A DNA stretch of 64,000 nucleotides from G963674665 sp964609625 (GCA_964609625.1 CAZSRS010000001.1:186001-250000); one strand, 5' to 3'. Counted from the first letter of the stretch, positions 25,331 to 35,095 are shown. Notes: generated by a model from the sequence alone, not told the origin. Numbers and translations: made by a program.

Positions 25331-26629
25331 ATGCACAATGCACTGAGAGTATTACTAGTCGTCATCTTGGCCGCGACGCCCGGCATTTCCTGGAGCGCGA
25401 TCATCACCACCGCTGACGGCGCCGTGTACCAGGGGGAAATTCAGGACGGGCTGCGTCATGGCAGAGGTGCTTCCCAGTATCCGGACGGCTCGTATTACGA
25501 CGGCGGGTACGTTCGGAACAAACGCCACGGCGTCGGCATATGCCGCGGCACCGAGGGAGACTACTACGCGGGCGGGTTCGTGGACGACCTTTACGAGGGG
25601 CAGGGGACGCTGCAGACCGTCGACGGCATGCGCTATACCGGAGGGTTCCAGGCCGGCCTGTTCCACGGGGAAGGTATCCAGACCTTTCCGAACAACGCAT
25701 TTTACGTGGGCACCTTCGTACAGGGCAAAAAACATGGGTTGCTTCATTTCATCCCCACGGAGCGCGAAGGTGCGGACGATCCCTACCTGTACGACCTCGA
25801 GGTCCTGGTGGGCGTCTTCGAGAACGACGTGCTCAAGGACAGCTGGTCGAGCCCGGACAAGCTGGTCTACAAGGGGGAGTGGAGCGGCAGGGAGCGGCAC
25901 GGACAAGGCGCCCTGTACCAAAGCCCCGTGGTCCTGGAGCACTGGAAATACGCGCCCAACCAGTTGATCTGCCGAGGCGCTTTCAGCCACGGCCAGGCAC
26001 CGGCGGACTGTGTTCTCAGCGACCGTTGGGAGCCGCTCTACCCTTTGGGCACGCTGGATAAGACCTTCCCGGACGGTTCGCGCTTCGTGGGGGAGGTCCG
26101 GGAACTGCCCGACGAGTACCGTAGCGTTGCCACCGGGACCTTCACCTTTGCCGACGGCAGCGTGTACCAGGGAAGCATGACCATTGACGAGTCCGAGGGC
26201 AGGGCGTTCTACGGCCCCGTGACCGTGACACTGCCCTCGGGCAGGACCGGGGTCCGGCTTTTGGAGGCCGGGTTCCCTGCCCTGCTCGACGAGGAGCGGC
26301 ACGCACGGGCGGTGGTGCTCTACACAGCGGCGGAGGCGCATCTGCAACGCGAGGAATACACCGAACCCAACCAGAACTGCGCCCTGGAAAAGGCCGACAA
26401 ACTGGTGGCCCTCGGCGCGCTCGACGCGGCCGCGCACGTGCAGAGGAACGTCATCGAGGGCTACGTAGCCCTGTCCCTGGAGTACGCGGACAAGGGGGAC
26501 AAAAAGAAAAGCCAGGACTTCATGGACAAGGCCACGGAAGTCGCGCGCCAGACCAAGATCACGTCCTGGAATATCCAGTGGAGCGAGGAGGAGTGGGAAA
26601 ACCTGGACTTCAGGTTCACGCCGTATTGA
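25331..26629 (+). CDS. Exported MORN-repeat protein
   Basis: After a signal peptide (residues 1-24, ending WSA) the 432-residue protein has five tandem MORN units of ~23 residues (for example GAVYQGEIQDGLRHGRG, GSYYDGGYVRNKRHGVG, GMRYTGGFQAGLFHGEG) at about residues 28-140 and three degenerate ones between about 175 and 290. The last ~120 residues are helical and charged and may be TPR-like. MORN units form beta-hairpin ladders that bind proteins or membranes. GAGG lies 8 nt before ATG 25331; an alternative GTG at 25322 overlaps the previous stop. It ends the operon. Confidence 0.85.
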   Translation: MHNALRVLLVVILAATPGISWSAIITTADGAVYQGEIQDGLRHGRGASQYPDGSYYDGGYVRNKRHGVGICRGTEGDYYAGGFVDDLYEGQGTLQTVDGMRYTGGFQAGLFHGEGIQTFPNNAFYVGTFVQGKKHGLLHFIPTEREGADDPYLYDLEVLVGVFENDVLKDSWSSPDKLVYKGEWSGRERHGQGALYQSPVVLEHWKYAPNQLICRGAFSHGQAPADCVLSDRWEPLYPLGTLDKTFPDGSRFVGEVRELPDEYRSVATGTFTFADGSVYQGSMTIDESEGRAFYGPVTVTLPSGRTGVRLLEAGFPALLDEERHARAVVLYTAAEAHLQREEYTEPNQNCALEKADKLVALGALDAAAHVQRNVIEGYVALSLEYADKGDKKKSQDFMDKATEVARQTKITSWNIQWSEEEWENLDFRFTPY

Positions 26630-26701
26630 GGCGGCATCTGGCCATGGCGCGCTCCCCGGCACGGAATTCCCGAGTCATGCCCCGGCGTTGGGCAGTCGGA
26701 A

Positions 26702-28213
26702 CTAGTCCCCCCGCAAGTGCCTCCAGTCGGGATCTGTAATGTACCGTTTTGCCTTGTCGAGGTGAGTTCCATACAGATAACTCTCCTTGTTCCTCGACTG
26801 TTCGTATGCCGCAACGAACTCCTTGAACTTATTCACGGCATTGTCGATGAGCTTGTTGTCCAATTTCCTGTTCTTTTTTGGCTCGAATCTGGTGTTTGGA
26901 TCCTTGTCGTTCAAGGGAAGCCTTTTCATCCAAGCCAGATCATGCAACGCGTTGCCCCATCCCCAAAGAGCTATGAGAAACCGAGCGTCGTTGTTGTATG
27001 CGTGCTTGCGCAAGTCCCATGCAGACTCGAAATATGCTATTGCATCGTCTATCGGTTTTGTGTCCTGAAGTGAAGTATCGCCATATTTGTCCTTGGAAAT
27101 TACGCCCAATTTATAAAGAAGCTCAGCCTTGATCCAAGCGTATGAGGCAATCAACACTCTGTCATCGGTCTCCAATGCCTGATCAAGAATTGATGAAACA
27201 TACTGAAGTACATCGAGATTTAAGCTCGACATGTTGTTTTTCAATAAGTACATTGAGCCGACATGAAGATCTGTCACAGTACCAGCAGCAACACTTACAA
27301 GTACTTCCAATTGCTCCTTTGAGAGTGCTATATCTTTATGTACGTTCATGATGTTTATTATCAAAGACAATGCACTCAAGCGTTGTTGAACTGTCTTCCC
27401 GGTATCTTCAAGCGTACCGAAAGCCCACGGCAATGCTCTCTCGCCAAGCTCGATGAGCGTCCTTTTCGCCTGCAACCGCATTGCGGGGCTATAATCCAAG
27501 AGCAGGTCACCGTTTTTCGCGATCTCCTCTTCGTTGATCGTTTTCGCATAGGCCGTGGTAACCAAGAAAGAACCACCACCAGCGCTTGACGTTGGCCTCC
27601 TCCAGGATCTTTCCGAGAGATTTATTGGATCGGTGGTAGTCGTATCGGCATCACACTGTACGTCAAGAATTGTTTCCTTGTTATTGTGAATCAATGTAGC
27701 CTTTTTGTTCTTTCTATCCCAATTGACCTTCACGAGACCACGCTCATATTCCCTTTTATAGTCGATAGTTATGTCGCATATCTCTTGCCCGGGAGTTGAA
27801 GCAGGGGCGCCCAACGAAAAAGAGACAACACCTATGCTACTAAATTCTTTTTGCTTCCTAATGATCCAGTTGAAGCTGAGATCTTTACGCATGGTATGCG
27901 CAGACGAATTCATATAGATATCGCTTCTTACTTCTTGCGGGGTCACAATATTTCCTTCTGGAACCCGCTCAATGGTACCTTGAATCATGCAGCGGCCACA
28001 CGTATCGACGTAGTAAAAAACTATGAGCAGAACTGCTATGACCATCCCAACCGCGTACTGCATCGACAAGAAGAGCTTATACGTACGCTTGTCTTTTGGG
28101 TCTGTCACACTGCTGTAGTGCTTGTGGGCTCGACTGACCCCAAAGCCGAAATAGATGAAGAACAGTGCTGCTGGGCCGTAAATCGCTATCAGAGGTATGA
28201 TATCGCTACCCAT
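26702..28213 (-). CDS. Two-helix membrane protein of unknown function, AT-richer than its surroundings
   Basis: The 503-residue protein has two membrane helices near the N-terminus (about residues 6-24 and 44-66), a Cys-x2-Cys (DTCGRC) just after the second, and a large domain with TPR-like helices in the C-terminal half (LIASYAWIKAELLYKLG, AIAYFESAWDLRKHA, AVNKFKEFVAAYEQS). Its codon use is clearly AT-richer than neighbouring genes, which suggests recent acquisition. ATG 28213 is chosen because GGAGG lies 5 nt upstream. I recognise no family. It converges with the MORN gene 72 nt away; no terminator is clear in that gap. Confidence 0.85.
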   Translation of the reverse strand: MGSDIIPLIAIYGPAALFFIYFGFGVSRAHKHYSSVTDPKDKRTYKLFLSMQYAVGMVIAVLLIVFYYVDTCGRCMIQGTIERVPEGNIVTPQEVRSDIYMNSSAHTMRKDLSFNWIIRKQKEFSSIGVVSFSLGAPASTPGQEICDITIDYKREYERGLVKVNWDRKNKKATLIHNNKETILDVQCDADTTTTDPINLSERSWRRPTSSAGGGSFLVTTAYAKTINEEEIAKNGDLLLDYSPAMRLQAKRTLIELGERALPWAFGTLEDTGKTVQQRLSALSLIINIMNVHKDIALSKEQLEVLVSVAAGTVTDLHVGSMYLLKNNMSSLNLDVLQYVSSILDQALETDDRVLIASYAWIKAELLYKLGVISKDKYGDTSLQDTKPIDDAIAYFESAWDLRKHAYNNDARFLIALWGWGNALHDLAWMKRLPLNDKDPNTRFEPKKNRKLDNKLIDNAVNKFKEFVAAYEQSRNKESYLYGTHLDKAKRYITDPDWRHLRGD

Positions 28214-28539
28214 TTTTTCCTCCACTCCCGGCATGAGATTTTATGGCATATACCTCCATGTCAATTTTGTGCACATATGTATATGGGTATGCACGGCCCA
28301 AGGCGGCTCCACTTCCAAGATTCGATGGTAGTGCCACCATGAAAAATCACTTTGAAATCAGAGTATTGGCCATGCGCTCAGCATGCCGCCAGGAAGAAAA
28401 CCCTACCATAAAACGGGGGCAAGCAACCATCAAGGCAACGGTGCGTGACTAGCAAACACCAAATTCAGACCACAAAGCCTCCGACATCTGAACGCTTGGA
28501 GGTCAGGTGCATGCTTTTCGCGGAATCAGTCAAGGAAGA
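28214..28539. other. 326-nt gap upstream of the unknown membrane protein gene
   Basis: It contains the promoter candidate for the membrane-protein gene and the 3' flank of the CheB-CheR fusion gene, both on the minus strand. A small inverted repeat (ATGGT/ACCAT, 28325-28340) is visible. I see no further gene or RNA. Confidence 0.5.
28238..28264 (-). promoter_or_regulatory. Candidate promoter for the unknown membrane protein
   Basis: On the minus strand TTGACA (28264-28259) is followed after 15 nt by TAAAAT (28243-28238), about 25 nt before the ATG. The spacer is short for sigma-70 but both hexamers are close to consensus. Confidence 0.45.
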
Positions 28540-31500
28540 CTACGGGGTTCTGTTCTTGATGCGCCCGGAACTCAGGGTGCCACGGATGCCGCCGGAGGTG
28601 TCGCGCACCAACTTGTTGTGCCAGGAGATGTCCACCATCTTGCCGTCCTTGTCCACGACAGGCGAATCATAACGCTCCAGCTGATCCACCTCGCCGGCCA
28701 TGAGCCTGTTGAAGACCACGCGGAGCTCGTCACGGCTGTGCGCGGGAAGGGCCATCTCGAACCAGTCGACGCCGAGAAGCTCCTTTTCCGGTTTTCCAAA
28801 CAGCTCGCAGCCTCGGCGGTTGAGGATCTGGATGGTGCCAGCCTTGTCCAGTCCCACAAAGAGCACGTCCAGGGAGTCCAGGTACTCGGTGACTGTCCGG
28901 AGTTCTTCAGTACGCCGTGCCACCAGCTCTTCCAGATGCTCCCGATGCTCCCGCAGTTCCCGCTCGTTCTGCTTGCGACTGGTGACGTCCCGAAAATAGA
29001 CGGCCGTGGTGTCCTCCGAGGGAAAGACGTGGAATTCGAGCCAAGCCTCGAAGGTGGGGATGGTTTCGTCGAAGACTTGGTTTTCCCCGGTTTTCCTGGC
29101 CCTGTGCAAGGTGCTGAAAAAGACGCTCTGCACGGTCCTGGGGAACACGTCCCAGATCTGCTTGCCCAGCAGCTGCCGACGGTCCTTGCCCAGGAGTTGC
29201 TCGGCTTTCTGGTTGACGTAGGTGAAGCGCCACTCACCATCGAGTTCGAAATAGCTGTCGGTGGTGCTTTCCAGGATGTTGAGCACCCGCAACCTGGACT
29301 GTTCGAGGAGTTCCTGGGCTTTCTTGCGCTCCGTGATGTCCTCGGCGACCTTGAGCAGGTGTTTGATCCGACCTTTCTCGTCCAGGATGGGAACGATGGT
29401 GGCGTGTTCGTAGTAGACTTCGAGGTTCTTTTTCCTGTTGGTGAACACCCCGCTCCAGGTTTCGCCGCCGCTGACCACCTCCCAGAGGGCCTTGTACTCC
29501 TCATTGGGCGTCAGCCCGGTCTTGAAGATGCGGGCATTCCTGCCCAGCACCTCTTCCGGGGTGTAGCCCGTGCTGGAGGTAAAACTTTTATTGACATACT
29601 CGATGTTCCCCGCCGGGTCCGCGATGACAATGATCGAGGGACTGAGTTCCACGGCGTGGGAGAGTTTATGCAGCTCCGCGGTGGCGAGCTTGAGGCTGGA
29701 AATATTCACGAAGGTGATGACCACGCCCTTGATGACGTTGTCCTCCGTGCGATAGGGCAGGATGCGCAGCAGCAGCCATTTACCCTCGGTGGATTGAACT
29801 TCCTTTTCGAATGGCACCAGCGTGTTGAGCACTTTCCTGGAATCGTTGAGGATATTGTCGTAATCGATGTTGAAGACGATGTGGCTTATGGGTCGGCCGA
29901 TGTCGGTGTCCAACAGGTTGATTTCCCTGGCAATGGCCGGGGTGAACTTGCGGATGCGCAGCTCCTTGTCCAGAAAGATGGTGCCGATATTCGTGGAGTG
30001 CAAGAGGTTGTTCATATCGTTGTTCAACTCGGTGAGTTCTTGAATCTTGCCCTGGTATTCCGAATTGACGGTGATCAGTTCCTCGTTGACACTCTGCAAC
30101 TCTTCGTTGGCGCTCTGCAGCTCTTCGTTGGCAGAGAGCAATTCTTCGTTGGTCGCCTGCAACTCTTCGTTGGTCGTCTCCAGCTCCTCGATAGTCGCCT
30201 GAAGATTCTCGCGGGTGTATTGCAGCTCGTGTTCCAGATCCTGGATTCTCTGACTTGATTTGTCATCTCCTGGGTAATACCGCTCGAACAGGACATCCGC
30301 ATCCTTTTCAGTCACATCACGTTTGTCGAAAATCACCAGAAAAAGGTCATCGCCCCCCGTACCATGGCTGTACAGGAGTATCCGCATGTCGAGGTGCACC
30401 ACCTCGCCGTTCTGCTCATAACGGATATCGGCATAGGCCACTTCCTGGTTCTCGCGACCAGCCTTGCTCAGACCCATCTCCAAAGCAATGGAGAGTTCCT
30501 TGCGGATCAGGGTGCCGATGTTCAGGCTCACGTTGCCCGACTGAATCTTCAGGAACTCCGATGCGTCACCCAATACATGGATAAGTTCGTGGCGGCGATT
30601 GACGATGGCGCAAGGGGGGGTGAAACGCTGAAACAGGAATTCGCAGATCTCGACGATCTCTTTCCTGTGATCCATGTGTTGCGGCACGACCCTGTCGAAC
30701 ACATTATCCAGCTGTCTCTTGCGCTGCACCGGAGAGAAGGAAAAACTCTCCGCCGACAGCGGGGCATGTTTGCCCTTGTTGCGATATATCTTCCACCTGG
30801 AGTCAAAGGCGGTAAACAGGTTGGTGAACTTACCTATTGTCTCGCAGGAGCCGAGGAACAGATACCCCATCTCCACCAGGGCGAAATTGAAGTGCGTAAG
30901 TACTTTTTTTTGCAGCACGGGTTGCAGGTAAATAAGCAGGTTGCGGCAGGTGAGCAGATCGATTTTGTTGAATGGCGGGTCCTGGATGATGTTGTGCTGC
31001 GCGAAGATGACCATCTCCCGTATCTGATTGGCTACCTGATACTTGTCGCCTGTGCGGATGAAATACTTGTGGAAGCGCTCGTTGGTCAAATCGGCGATAA
31101 TGCTTTCCGGATACTTCCCCGCGCTGGCAAACTCCAAGGCATCGCTGTCCACATCGGTGGCAAAGACCTTGACCTCGCGCGGCATGCCAAGACTGTCCAT
31201 GGTCTCGCGGAACAGGATCGCCAGGGAATAGGCCTCCTCCCCCGTGGAGCACCCAGCCACCCAGACCCTGATGGGGGCGTTCACCTTCTTGCCGCGAACG
31301 ATCTCCGGAATGATCCGCCGCTCCATCACGGCATAGGACTCGGGATCGCGGAAGAACCGGGTCACGCCGATGAGCAGATCCTTGTACAGAGCCCGTACCT
31401 CGTTGGGATTCTGGTGGAGGTAGTTGACGTAGTTCTCGAGCTTGTCGATCTGGTTCACCGAAAGCCTGCGTTCGATGCGCCGGGAGACTGTGCTCTGCTT

Positions 31501-32280
31501 GTAATGCGTGAAATCAACACCGCTGTGGGTCTTGAGCAATGAAAAAATCCGCTCAAGACTGGTCTGCTCCTTGAGCAGTTTGTTCCCTTCGCCGCCTGGT
31601 TCGGCAATGCATGGATGCCGCACGTACTTGAGTAATTCAAGGGGCATCTGGTCCGGGGGCAAGATGTAATCGGCCAAGCCCGTGGCAATGGCGTTGCTTG
31701 GCATGCCGTCGAACTTGGCGGAGTTCAGGTCCTGGACCATGATGATGCCACCCTGTTCCTTGACAGCTCGGATACCACGGGTGCCGTCGCTCCCCGTGCC
31801 CGAGAGGACGATCGCGATGGTCTGCTCTCCCCGGTCTTCAGCCAGGGAATTGAAAAAAATGTCTATGGGGAAATGCAACGTCAGATTTGAGGCCTTGTCG
31901 GCGAGATGCAATCTGCCCCCGTAGACCGTCAGGTTCTTCTTCGGCGGAATCAAATAGATGTGGTCAGGCTGGAGTTCGGCACCCTCGGTGGCCTGGAGCA
32001 CAGCCATTTCGGTGTGTTTGGCGAGCAGCTCCGCCATGAGGCTCTTGTGGTCCGGGGAAAGGTGTTGCACGACCACGAAGGCCATGCCGCTCGTGGGAGG
32101 CATGTTGTCAAAAAATTTTTCCAGTGCCTCGAATCCACCCGCGGAAGCGCCCATGCCCACGACATAAAACAGCTTCCGACTTTCGTCACCCACTTGTCCC
32201 CTGTATCCAGGCTGACCAAAAGAGCCAGCCTCCTCTTCACCGTGGTCCACTGGCTTGCCCAGTTCACGCTCCCCTGTCAT
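28540..32280 (-). CDS. CheB-CheR fusion with coiled coil and multiple PAS domains
   Basis: The 1246-residue cytoplasmic protein begins with a CheB methylesterase domain (catalytic Ser46 in GASAGG; VVQHLSPDH; GTGSDGTRGI), then a CheR methyltransferase domain (about 260-520, AGCSTGEEAYSLA as SAM motif), a coiled coil of repeated 'NEELQSANEELQS' units at about 690-770, and three to four PAS domains to the C-terminus. There is no histidine kinase domain after the last PAS. Such CheBR-PAS fusions act in chemotaxis-like signalling by adding or removing methyl groups. ATG 32280 is chosen over a frame extending to 32496, which would overlap the cyclase gene. The GGDEF gene lies 104 nt upstream on the same strand. 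Confidence 0.9.
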   Translation of the reverse strand: MTGERELGKPVDHGEEEAGSFGQPGYRGQVGDESRKLFYVVGMGASAGGFEALEKFFDNMPPTSGMAFVVVQHLSPDHKSLMAELLAKHTEMAVLQATEGAELQPDHIYLIPPKKNLTVYGGRLHLADKASNLTLHFPIDIFFNSLAEDRGEQTIAIVLSGTGSDGTRGIRAVKEQGGIIMVQDLNSAKFDGMPSNAIATGLADYILPPDQMPLELLKYVRHPCIAEPGGEGNKLLKEQTSLERIFSLLKTHSGVDFTHYKQSTVSRRIERRLSVNQIDKLENYVNYLHQNPNEVRALYKDLLIGVTRFFRDPESYAVMERRIIPEIVRGKKVNAPIRVWVAGCSTGEEAYSLAILFRETMDSLGMPREVKVFATDVDSDALEFASAGKYPESIIADLTNERFHKYFIRTGDKYQVANQIREMVIFAQHNIIQDPPFNKIDLLTCRNLLIYLQPVLQKKVLTHFNFALVEMGYLFLGSCETIGKFTNLFTAFDSRWKIYRNKGKHAPLSAESFSFSPVQRKRQLDNVFDRVVPQHMDHRKEIVEICEFLFQRFTPPCAIVNRRHELIHVLGDASEFLKIQSGNVSLNIGTLIRKELSIALEMGLSKAGRENQEVAYADIRYEQNGEVVHLDMRILLYSHGTGGDDLFLVIFDKRDVTEKDADVLFERYYPGDDKSSQRIQDLEHELQYTRENLQATIEELETTNEELQATNEELLSANEELQSANEELQSVNEELITVNSEYQGKIQELTELNNDMNNLLHSTNIGTIFLDKELRIRKFTPAIAREINLLDTDIGRPISHIVFNIDYDNILNDSRKVLNTLVPFEKEVQSTEGKWLLLRILPYRTEDNVIKGVVITFVNISSLKLATAELHKLSHAVELSPSIIVIADPAGNIEYVNKSFTSSTGYTPEEVLGRNARIFKTGLTPNEEYKALWEVVSGGETWSGVFTNRKKNLEVYYEHATIVPILDEKGRIKHLLKVAEDITERKKAQELLEQSRLRVLNILESTTDSYFELDGEWRFTYVNQKAEQLLGKDRRQLLGKQIWDVFPRTVQSVFFSTLHRARKTGENQVFDETIPTFEAWLEFHVFPSEDTTAVYFRDVTSRKQNERELREHREHLEELVARRTEELRTVTEYLDSLDVLFVGLDKAGTIQILNRRGCELFGKPEKELLGVDWFEMALPAHSRDELRVVFNRLMAGEVDQLERYDSPVVDKDGKMVDISWHNKLVRDTSGGIRGTLSSGRIKNRTP

Positions 32281-32384
32281 CGCACTGTTCCTTGCCTCAT
32301 GCCATGCAGCGTCGCTCCAACCGTGGACATCCTCGTACACCGGCCAAATCCTCCATCCACGGCCCACTCGAGCCCCGCCGGTAT

Positions 32385-33434
32385 CTACGTTCCGCCGGTC
32401 GAGGCGCCGAGCACGAGGTTGCGGCCCTGGGCCTTGGCGCGATACAGCGCCTTGTCCGCGGCATCTATGAGGTTCTCGTTGAACGCGCCGCGCCAACGAT
32501 TGTCCACCTCGGCCACGCCGATGCTGATGGTGATGTGAATGTCGCGCTTGAGTACCTCGCCGTCAGCGTCGCGGATGATGAAATTGTAGCGCTCCACTTG
32601 GTGGCGAAGATCTTCGGCGATTTCCATCGCACGCTTCTCGTCGGTACCCGGCAGCAGGACGACAAACTCCTCCCCTCCGTAGCGGGCCGGGAAGAATGCG
32701 ACACCCTCCTCGCGGAGCTTGTCCTCGATGCGACGCATGATCTTGGCCACCGTGGCCAGGGCCTGGTCGCCGATGCGGTGGCCGAAATTGTCGTTGAATC
32801 TCTTGAAGTGATCAATGTCCGCCAACAGCATGGAAAGGGTTGTCCCATGGTTCTGCCAGCGTTGGATGCAGGTTTCGAGCATCTCGTCGAGCGCGCGACG
32901 GTTGTTCAGATTGGTGAGCGCGTCGGTGCGGCTGAGTTGATCCAGATTGTCGGCATCACGGCGCAAGACCTCCACAAGTTCCCGAAAGGACAATTTGAGG
33001 TTCTGGATAATGCATTCAGGATCGCCACCCCGTTGCAGTGTATCCACAGCCTGGACACCCAGTTTTTCAACATCGCCGCCACGCATGCGCAACATTTTCC
33101 GGAACTCCACGATCATCGCCGCGGTCTCGCTGAGCGCGTTGTTCAGCTTCACATTGCAGGGGGCGTTGATAATCTCGTGCTGCCGCCGCATGATCTCCTG
33201 GAGTTTTTTGTCTGAAAAGTCACGCTCCTTCAACGTGTTGATCACCAAGCGCTGGATTGCGGCTTTCTGTCCCTCGGAAAGGACGTCAAAGGATTCAATG
33301 CCCCGCATGTAGAGGATCAGCGTGCGCCACCTCTCGTCGGAAGGGACACCGGCCTTGTCCAAAGTCTTGCACAAGGGCTCCGTGCAGGTAAAGACACAGC
33401 CGTCTTGTTTGCCTTGGCTGTTGGATTCGCTCAT
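32385..33434 (-). CDS. GGDEF diguanylate cyclase
   Basis: The 349-residue soluble protein has an N-terminal helical region (about 1-165) with four Cys near the start (FTCTEPLC) and a C-terminal GGDEF domain beginning SRTDALTNLNNRRAL. The active-site motif is GGEEF, an accepted active variant, in ARYGGEEFVVLLPG. No RxxD inhibitory site is visible five residues upstream. It should make cyclic di-GMP. It precedes the CheB-CheR fusion gene on the minus strand (104-nt gap), and may be co-transcribed. Confidence 0.9.
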   Translation of the reverse strand: MSESNSQGKQDGCVFTCTEPLCKTLDKAGVPSDERWRTLILYMRGIESFDVLSEGQKAAIQRLVINTLKERDFSDKKLQEIMRRQHEIINAPCNVKLNNALSETAAMIVEFRKMLRMRGGDVEKLGVQAVDTLQRGGDPECIIQNLKLSFRELVEVLRRDADNLDQLSRTDALTNLNNRRALDEMLETCIQRWQNHGTTLSMLLADIDHFKRFNDNFGHRIGDQALATVAKIMRRIEDKLREEGVAFFPARYGGEEFVVLLPGTDEKRAMEIAEDLRHQVERYNFIIRDADGEVLKRDIHITISIGVAEVDNRWRGAFNENLIDAADKALYRAKAQGRNLVLGASTGGT

Positions 33435-33532
33435 GGTTGCCCCGGATAATGGTTGCCATTGTCATCGTCTCCCTCATGTCACTCCGACAGGAGTGTGCGG
33501 TGTGATGCATGACGGCGAGACTCCTTTCCTGC

Positions 33533-33567
33533 AAAAGGGGTGCCACGTCCTAAGTCCGCGGCACCCC
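33533..33567 (-). terminator. Terminator after trpB2
   Basis: Reading the minus strand, GGGGTGCC pairs with GGCACCCC and is followed by TTTT. It lies 91 nt after the trpB2 stop and before the cyclase gene, so it separates the two transcripts. Confidence 0.75.
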
Positions 33568-33657
33568 CCCATACGTCGATCCCCTTGATCGTGTTTTCTC
33601 CGTCCGTGTCGAGCGTCGGCATCGCGCGCCGGACTTCCGCTGCAGCACGCCGGCAGG

Positions 33658-35004
33658 CTATCCCTTTACGTCGGGGCAAGCCTTCAGTGCCTGCCGTATA
33701 GCCTCGTCCGGATAGGCGTAGTTCTCGAGGTTGCCTTGAAGATACGCGTCGTACGCCGCCAGATCAAGCAATCCATGCCCGGAATAGAGGAAGACGATGA
33801 CTTGGCCGGGTTCGGCATTCCTGGCTTCATCGATGGTCGCCCTGATGGCGTGGGAAGTCTCGGGCGCGGGCAGGAAGCCCTCGGTCTTCATGAATAGCTG
33901 GGCAGCCTCGAAACATTCCTTCTGGTAGTAGGCCTTGGCCTCCACGATCTTGTCGTTGACCAAGTTGCAGACGATGGGCGCATCGCCGTGATAGCGCAGG
34001 CCGCCGGCATGGATCGGCGGGGGCATGAAGCCATGGCCCAGGGTGTGCATTTTCAGCAACGGCGTCAGACAGGCCACGTCGCCGAAGTCGTAGCGGAAGT
34101 CGCCCCTGGTCAGGGTGGGACAGGCCTGAGGTTCGGCTCCCAGCATCCTGATGGGCTTGCCCTCGAGCTTGTCCTGCAGGAACGGCAGGATGAAGCCGCC
34201 GAAGTTGCTGCCCCCGCCGACACAGCCGATGAGCAGGTCCGGGGACTCGCCGATCATCTTGAGCTGTTCCCTGGTCTCCAGGCCCGTGACGGTCTGGTGC
34301 AGCAGCACGTGGTTGAGCACGCTACCCAGTGCGTAGTTGGTGTTGTCGTGGCTGGCCGCGTCCTCCACTGCCTCCGAAATGGCCAGGCCCAGGCTTCCCG
34401 TGTTGTTCGGGTCCTCGGCCAGGGCGTTGCGCCCCGCCTGGGTGCGCTCGGAGGGGGAAGGGAACACCTCGGCGCCGTTGGCCCTGATCCAGATGCCCCG
34501 GTAGGGTTTTTGCTGAAAACTGACCTTGACCATGTACACGGTGCATTCAAGACCGAGCTGGGCGCAGGCAAAGGACAGGGCCGTACCCCACTGCCCCGCG
34601 CCGGTCTCGGTGGCCAAACGCTTGATGCCCGAAATCTTGTTGAAGTATGCTTGGGGAACAGCTGTGTTGGGTTTGTGCGATCCCGCGGGGGAACGGGACT
34701 CGTCCTTGTAGTATATCCGCGCCTTGGTGCCCAGGGCCGCTTCCAGTCTGTGGGCGCGCACCAGTGGCGTGGGCCGCCAGAGACGGTAGATGTCCAGGAC
34801 CGGCTGAGGGATGGCGATCCAACGCTGGGAGGACATCTCCTGCTCGATGAGCGGCTCCGGAAAGATGGCGGCAAGCATCTCCGGTGGAACAGGCTCATGG
34901 GTATCCGGCCGAAGTGGCGGAGAAAGGGGTGTGGGCAGGTCGGGCAGCGCGTTGTACCAGACCTTTGGCAGCGCGGACTCGGGCAGATTGATACGATACT
35001 CCAT
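33658..35004 (-). CDS. Stand-alone tryptophan synthase beta-like protein (TrpB2)
   Basis: The 448-residue PLP enzyme has the PLP-lysine motif GSHKPNTA (about residue 109) and the glycine-rich phosphate site CVGGGSNFGG. The long form with LRPDTHEPVPPEMLAAIFP near the start belongs to the TrpB2 group, which works without TrpA and condenses indole (or another nucleophile) with serine or a related substrate. No trpA or other trp gene is nearby, so indole salvage is the likely role. It is monocistronic, ending in the terminator at 33533-33567. Confidence 0.9.
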   Translation of the reverse strand: MEYRINLPESALPKVWYNALPDLPTPLSPPLRPDTHEPVPPEMLAAIFPEPLIEQEMSSQRWIAIPQPVLDIYRLWRPTPLVRAHRLEAALGTKARIYYKDESRSPAGSHKPNTAVPQAYFNKISGIKRLATETGAGQWGTALSFACAQLGLECTVYMVKVSFQQKPYRGIWIRANGAEVFPSPSERTQAGRNALAEDPNNTGSLGLAISEAVEDAASHDNTNYALGSVLNHVLLHQTVTGLETREQLKMIGESPDLLIGCVGGGSNFGGFILPFLQDKLEGKPIRMLGAEPQACPTLTRGDFRYDFGDVACLTPLLKMHTLGHGFMPPPIHAGGLRYHGDAPIVCNLVNDKIVEAKAYYQKECFEAAQLFMKTEGFLPAPETSHAIRATIDEARNAEPGQVIVFLYSGHGLLDLAAYDAYLQGNLENYAYPDEAIRQALKACPDVKG

Positions 35005-35095
35005 GTCGGGGGCTCCTTGTGATCGTGAAGGTATGGTTCAGAAGTAATGAAGCCTGGGAAAAAACGCAACCACAGTATATCTCCCGCAACCGAGA

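Noticed and set aside
30060..30215. Repeat-like DNA (many copies of ACTCTTCGTTGG-type units)
   Set aside because: It is explained by the coiled-coil heptads (NEELQSANEELQS) of the CheB-CheR fusion on the minus strand, not by a DNA repeat element.
28507..30258. + strand frame over the PAS part of the CheB-CheR fusion
   Set aside because: The minus strand encodes recognisable PAS domains and a coiled coil; the + frame lacks any motif.
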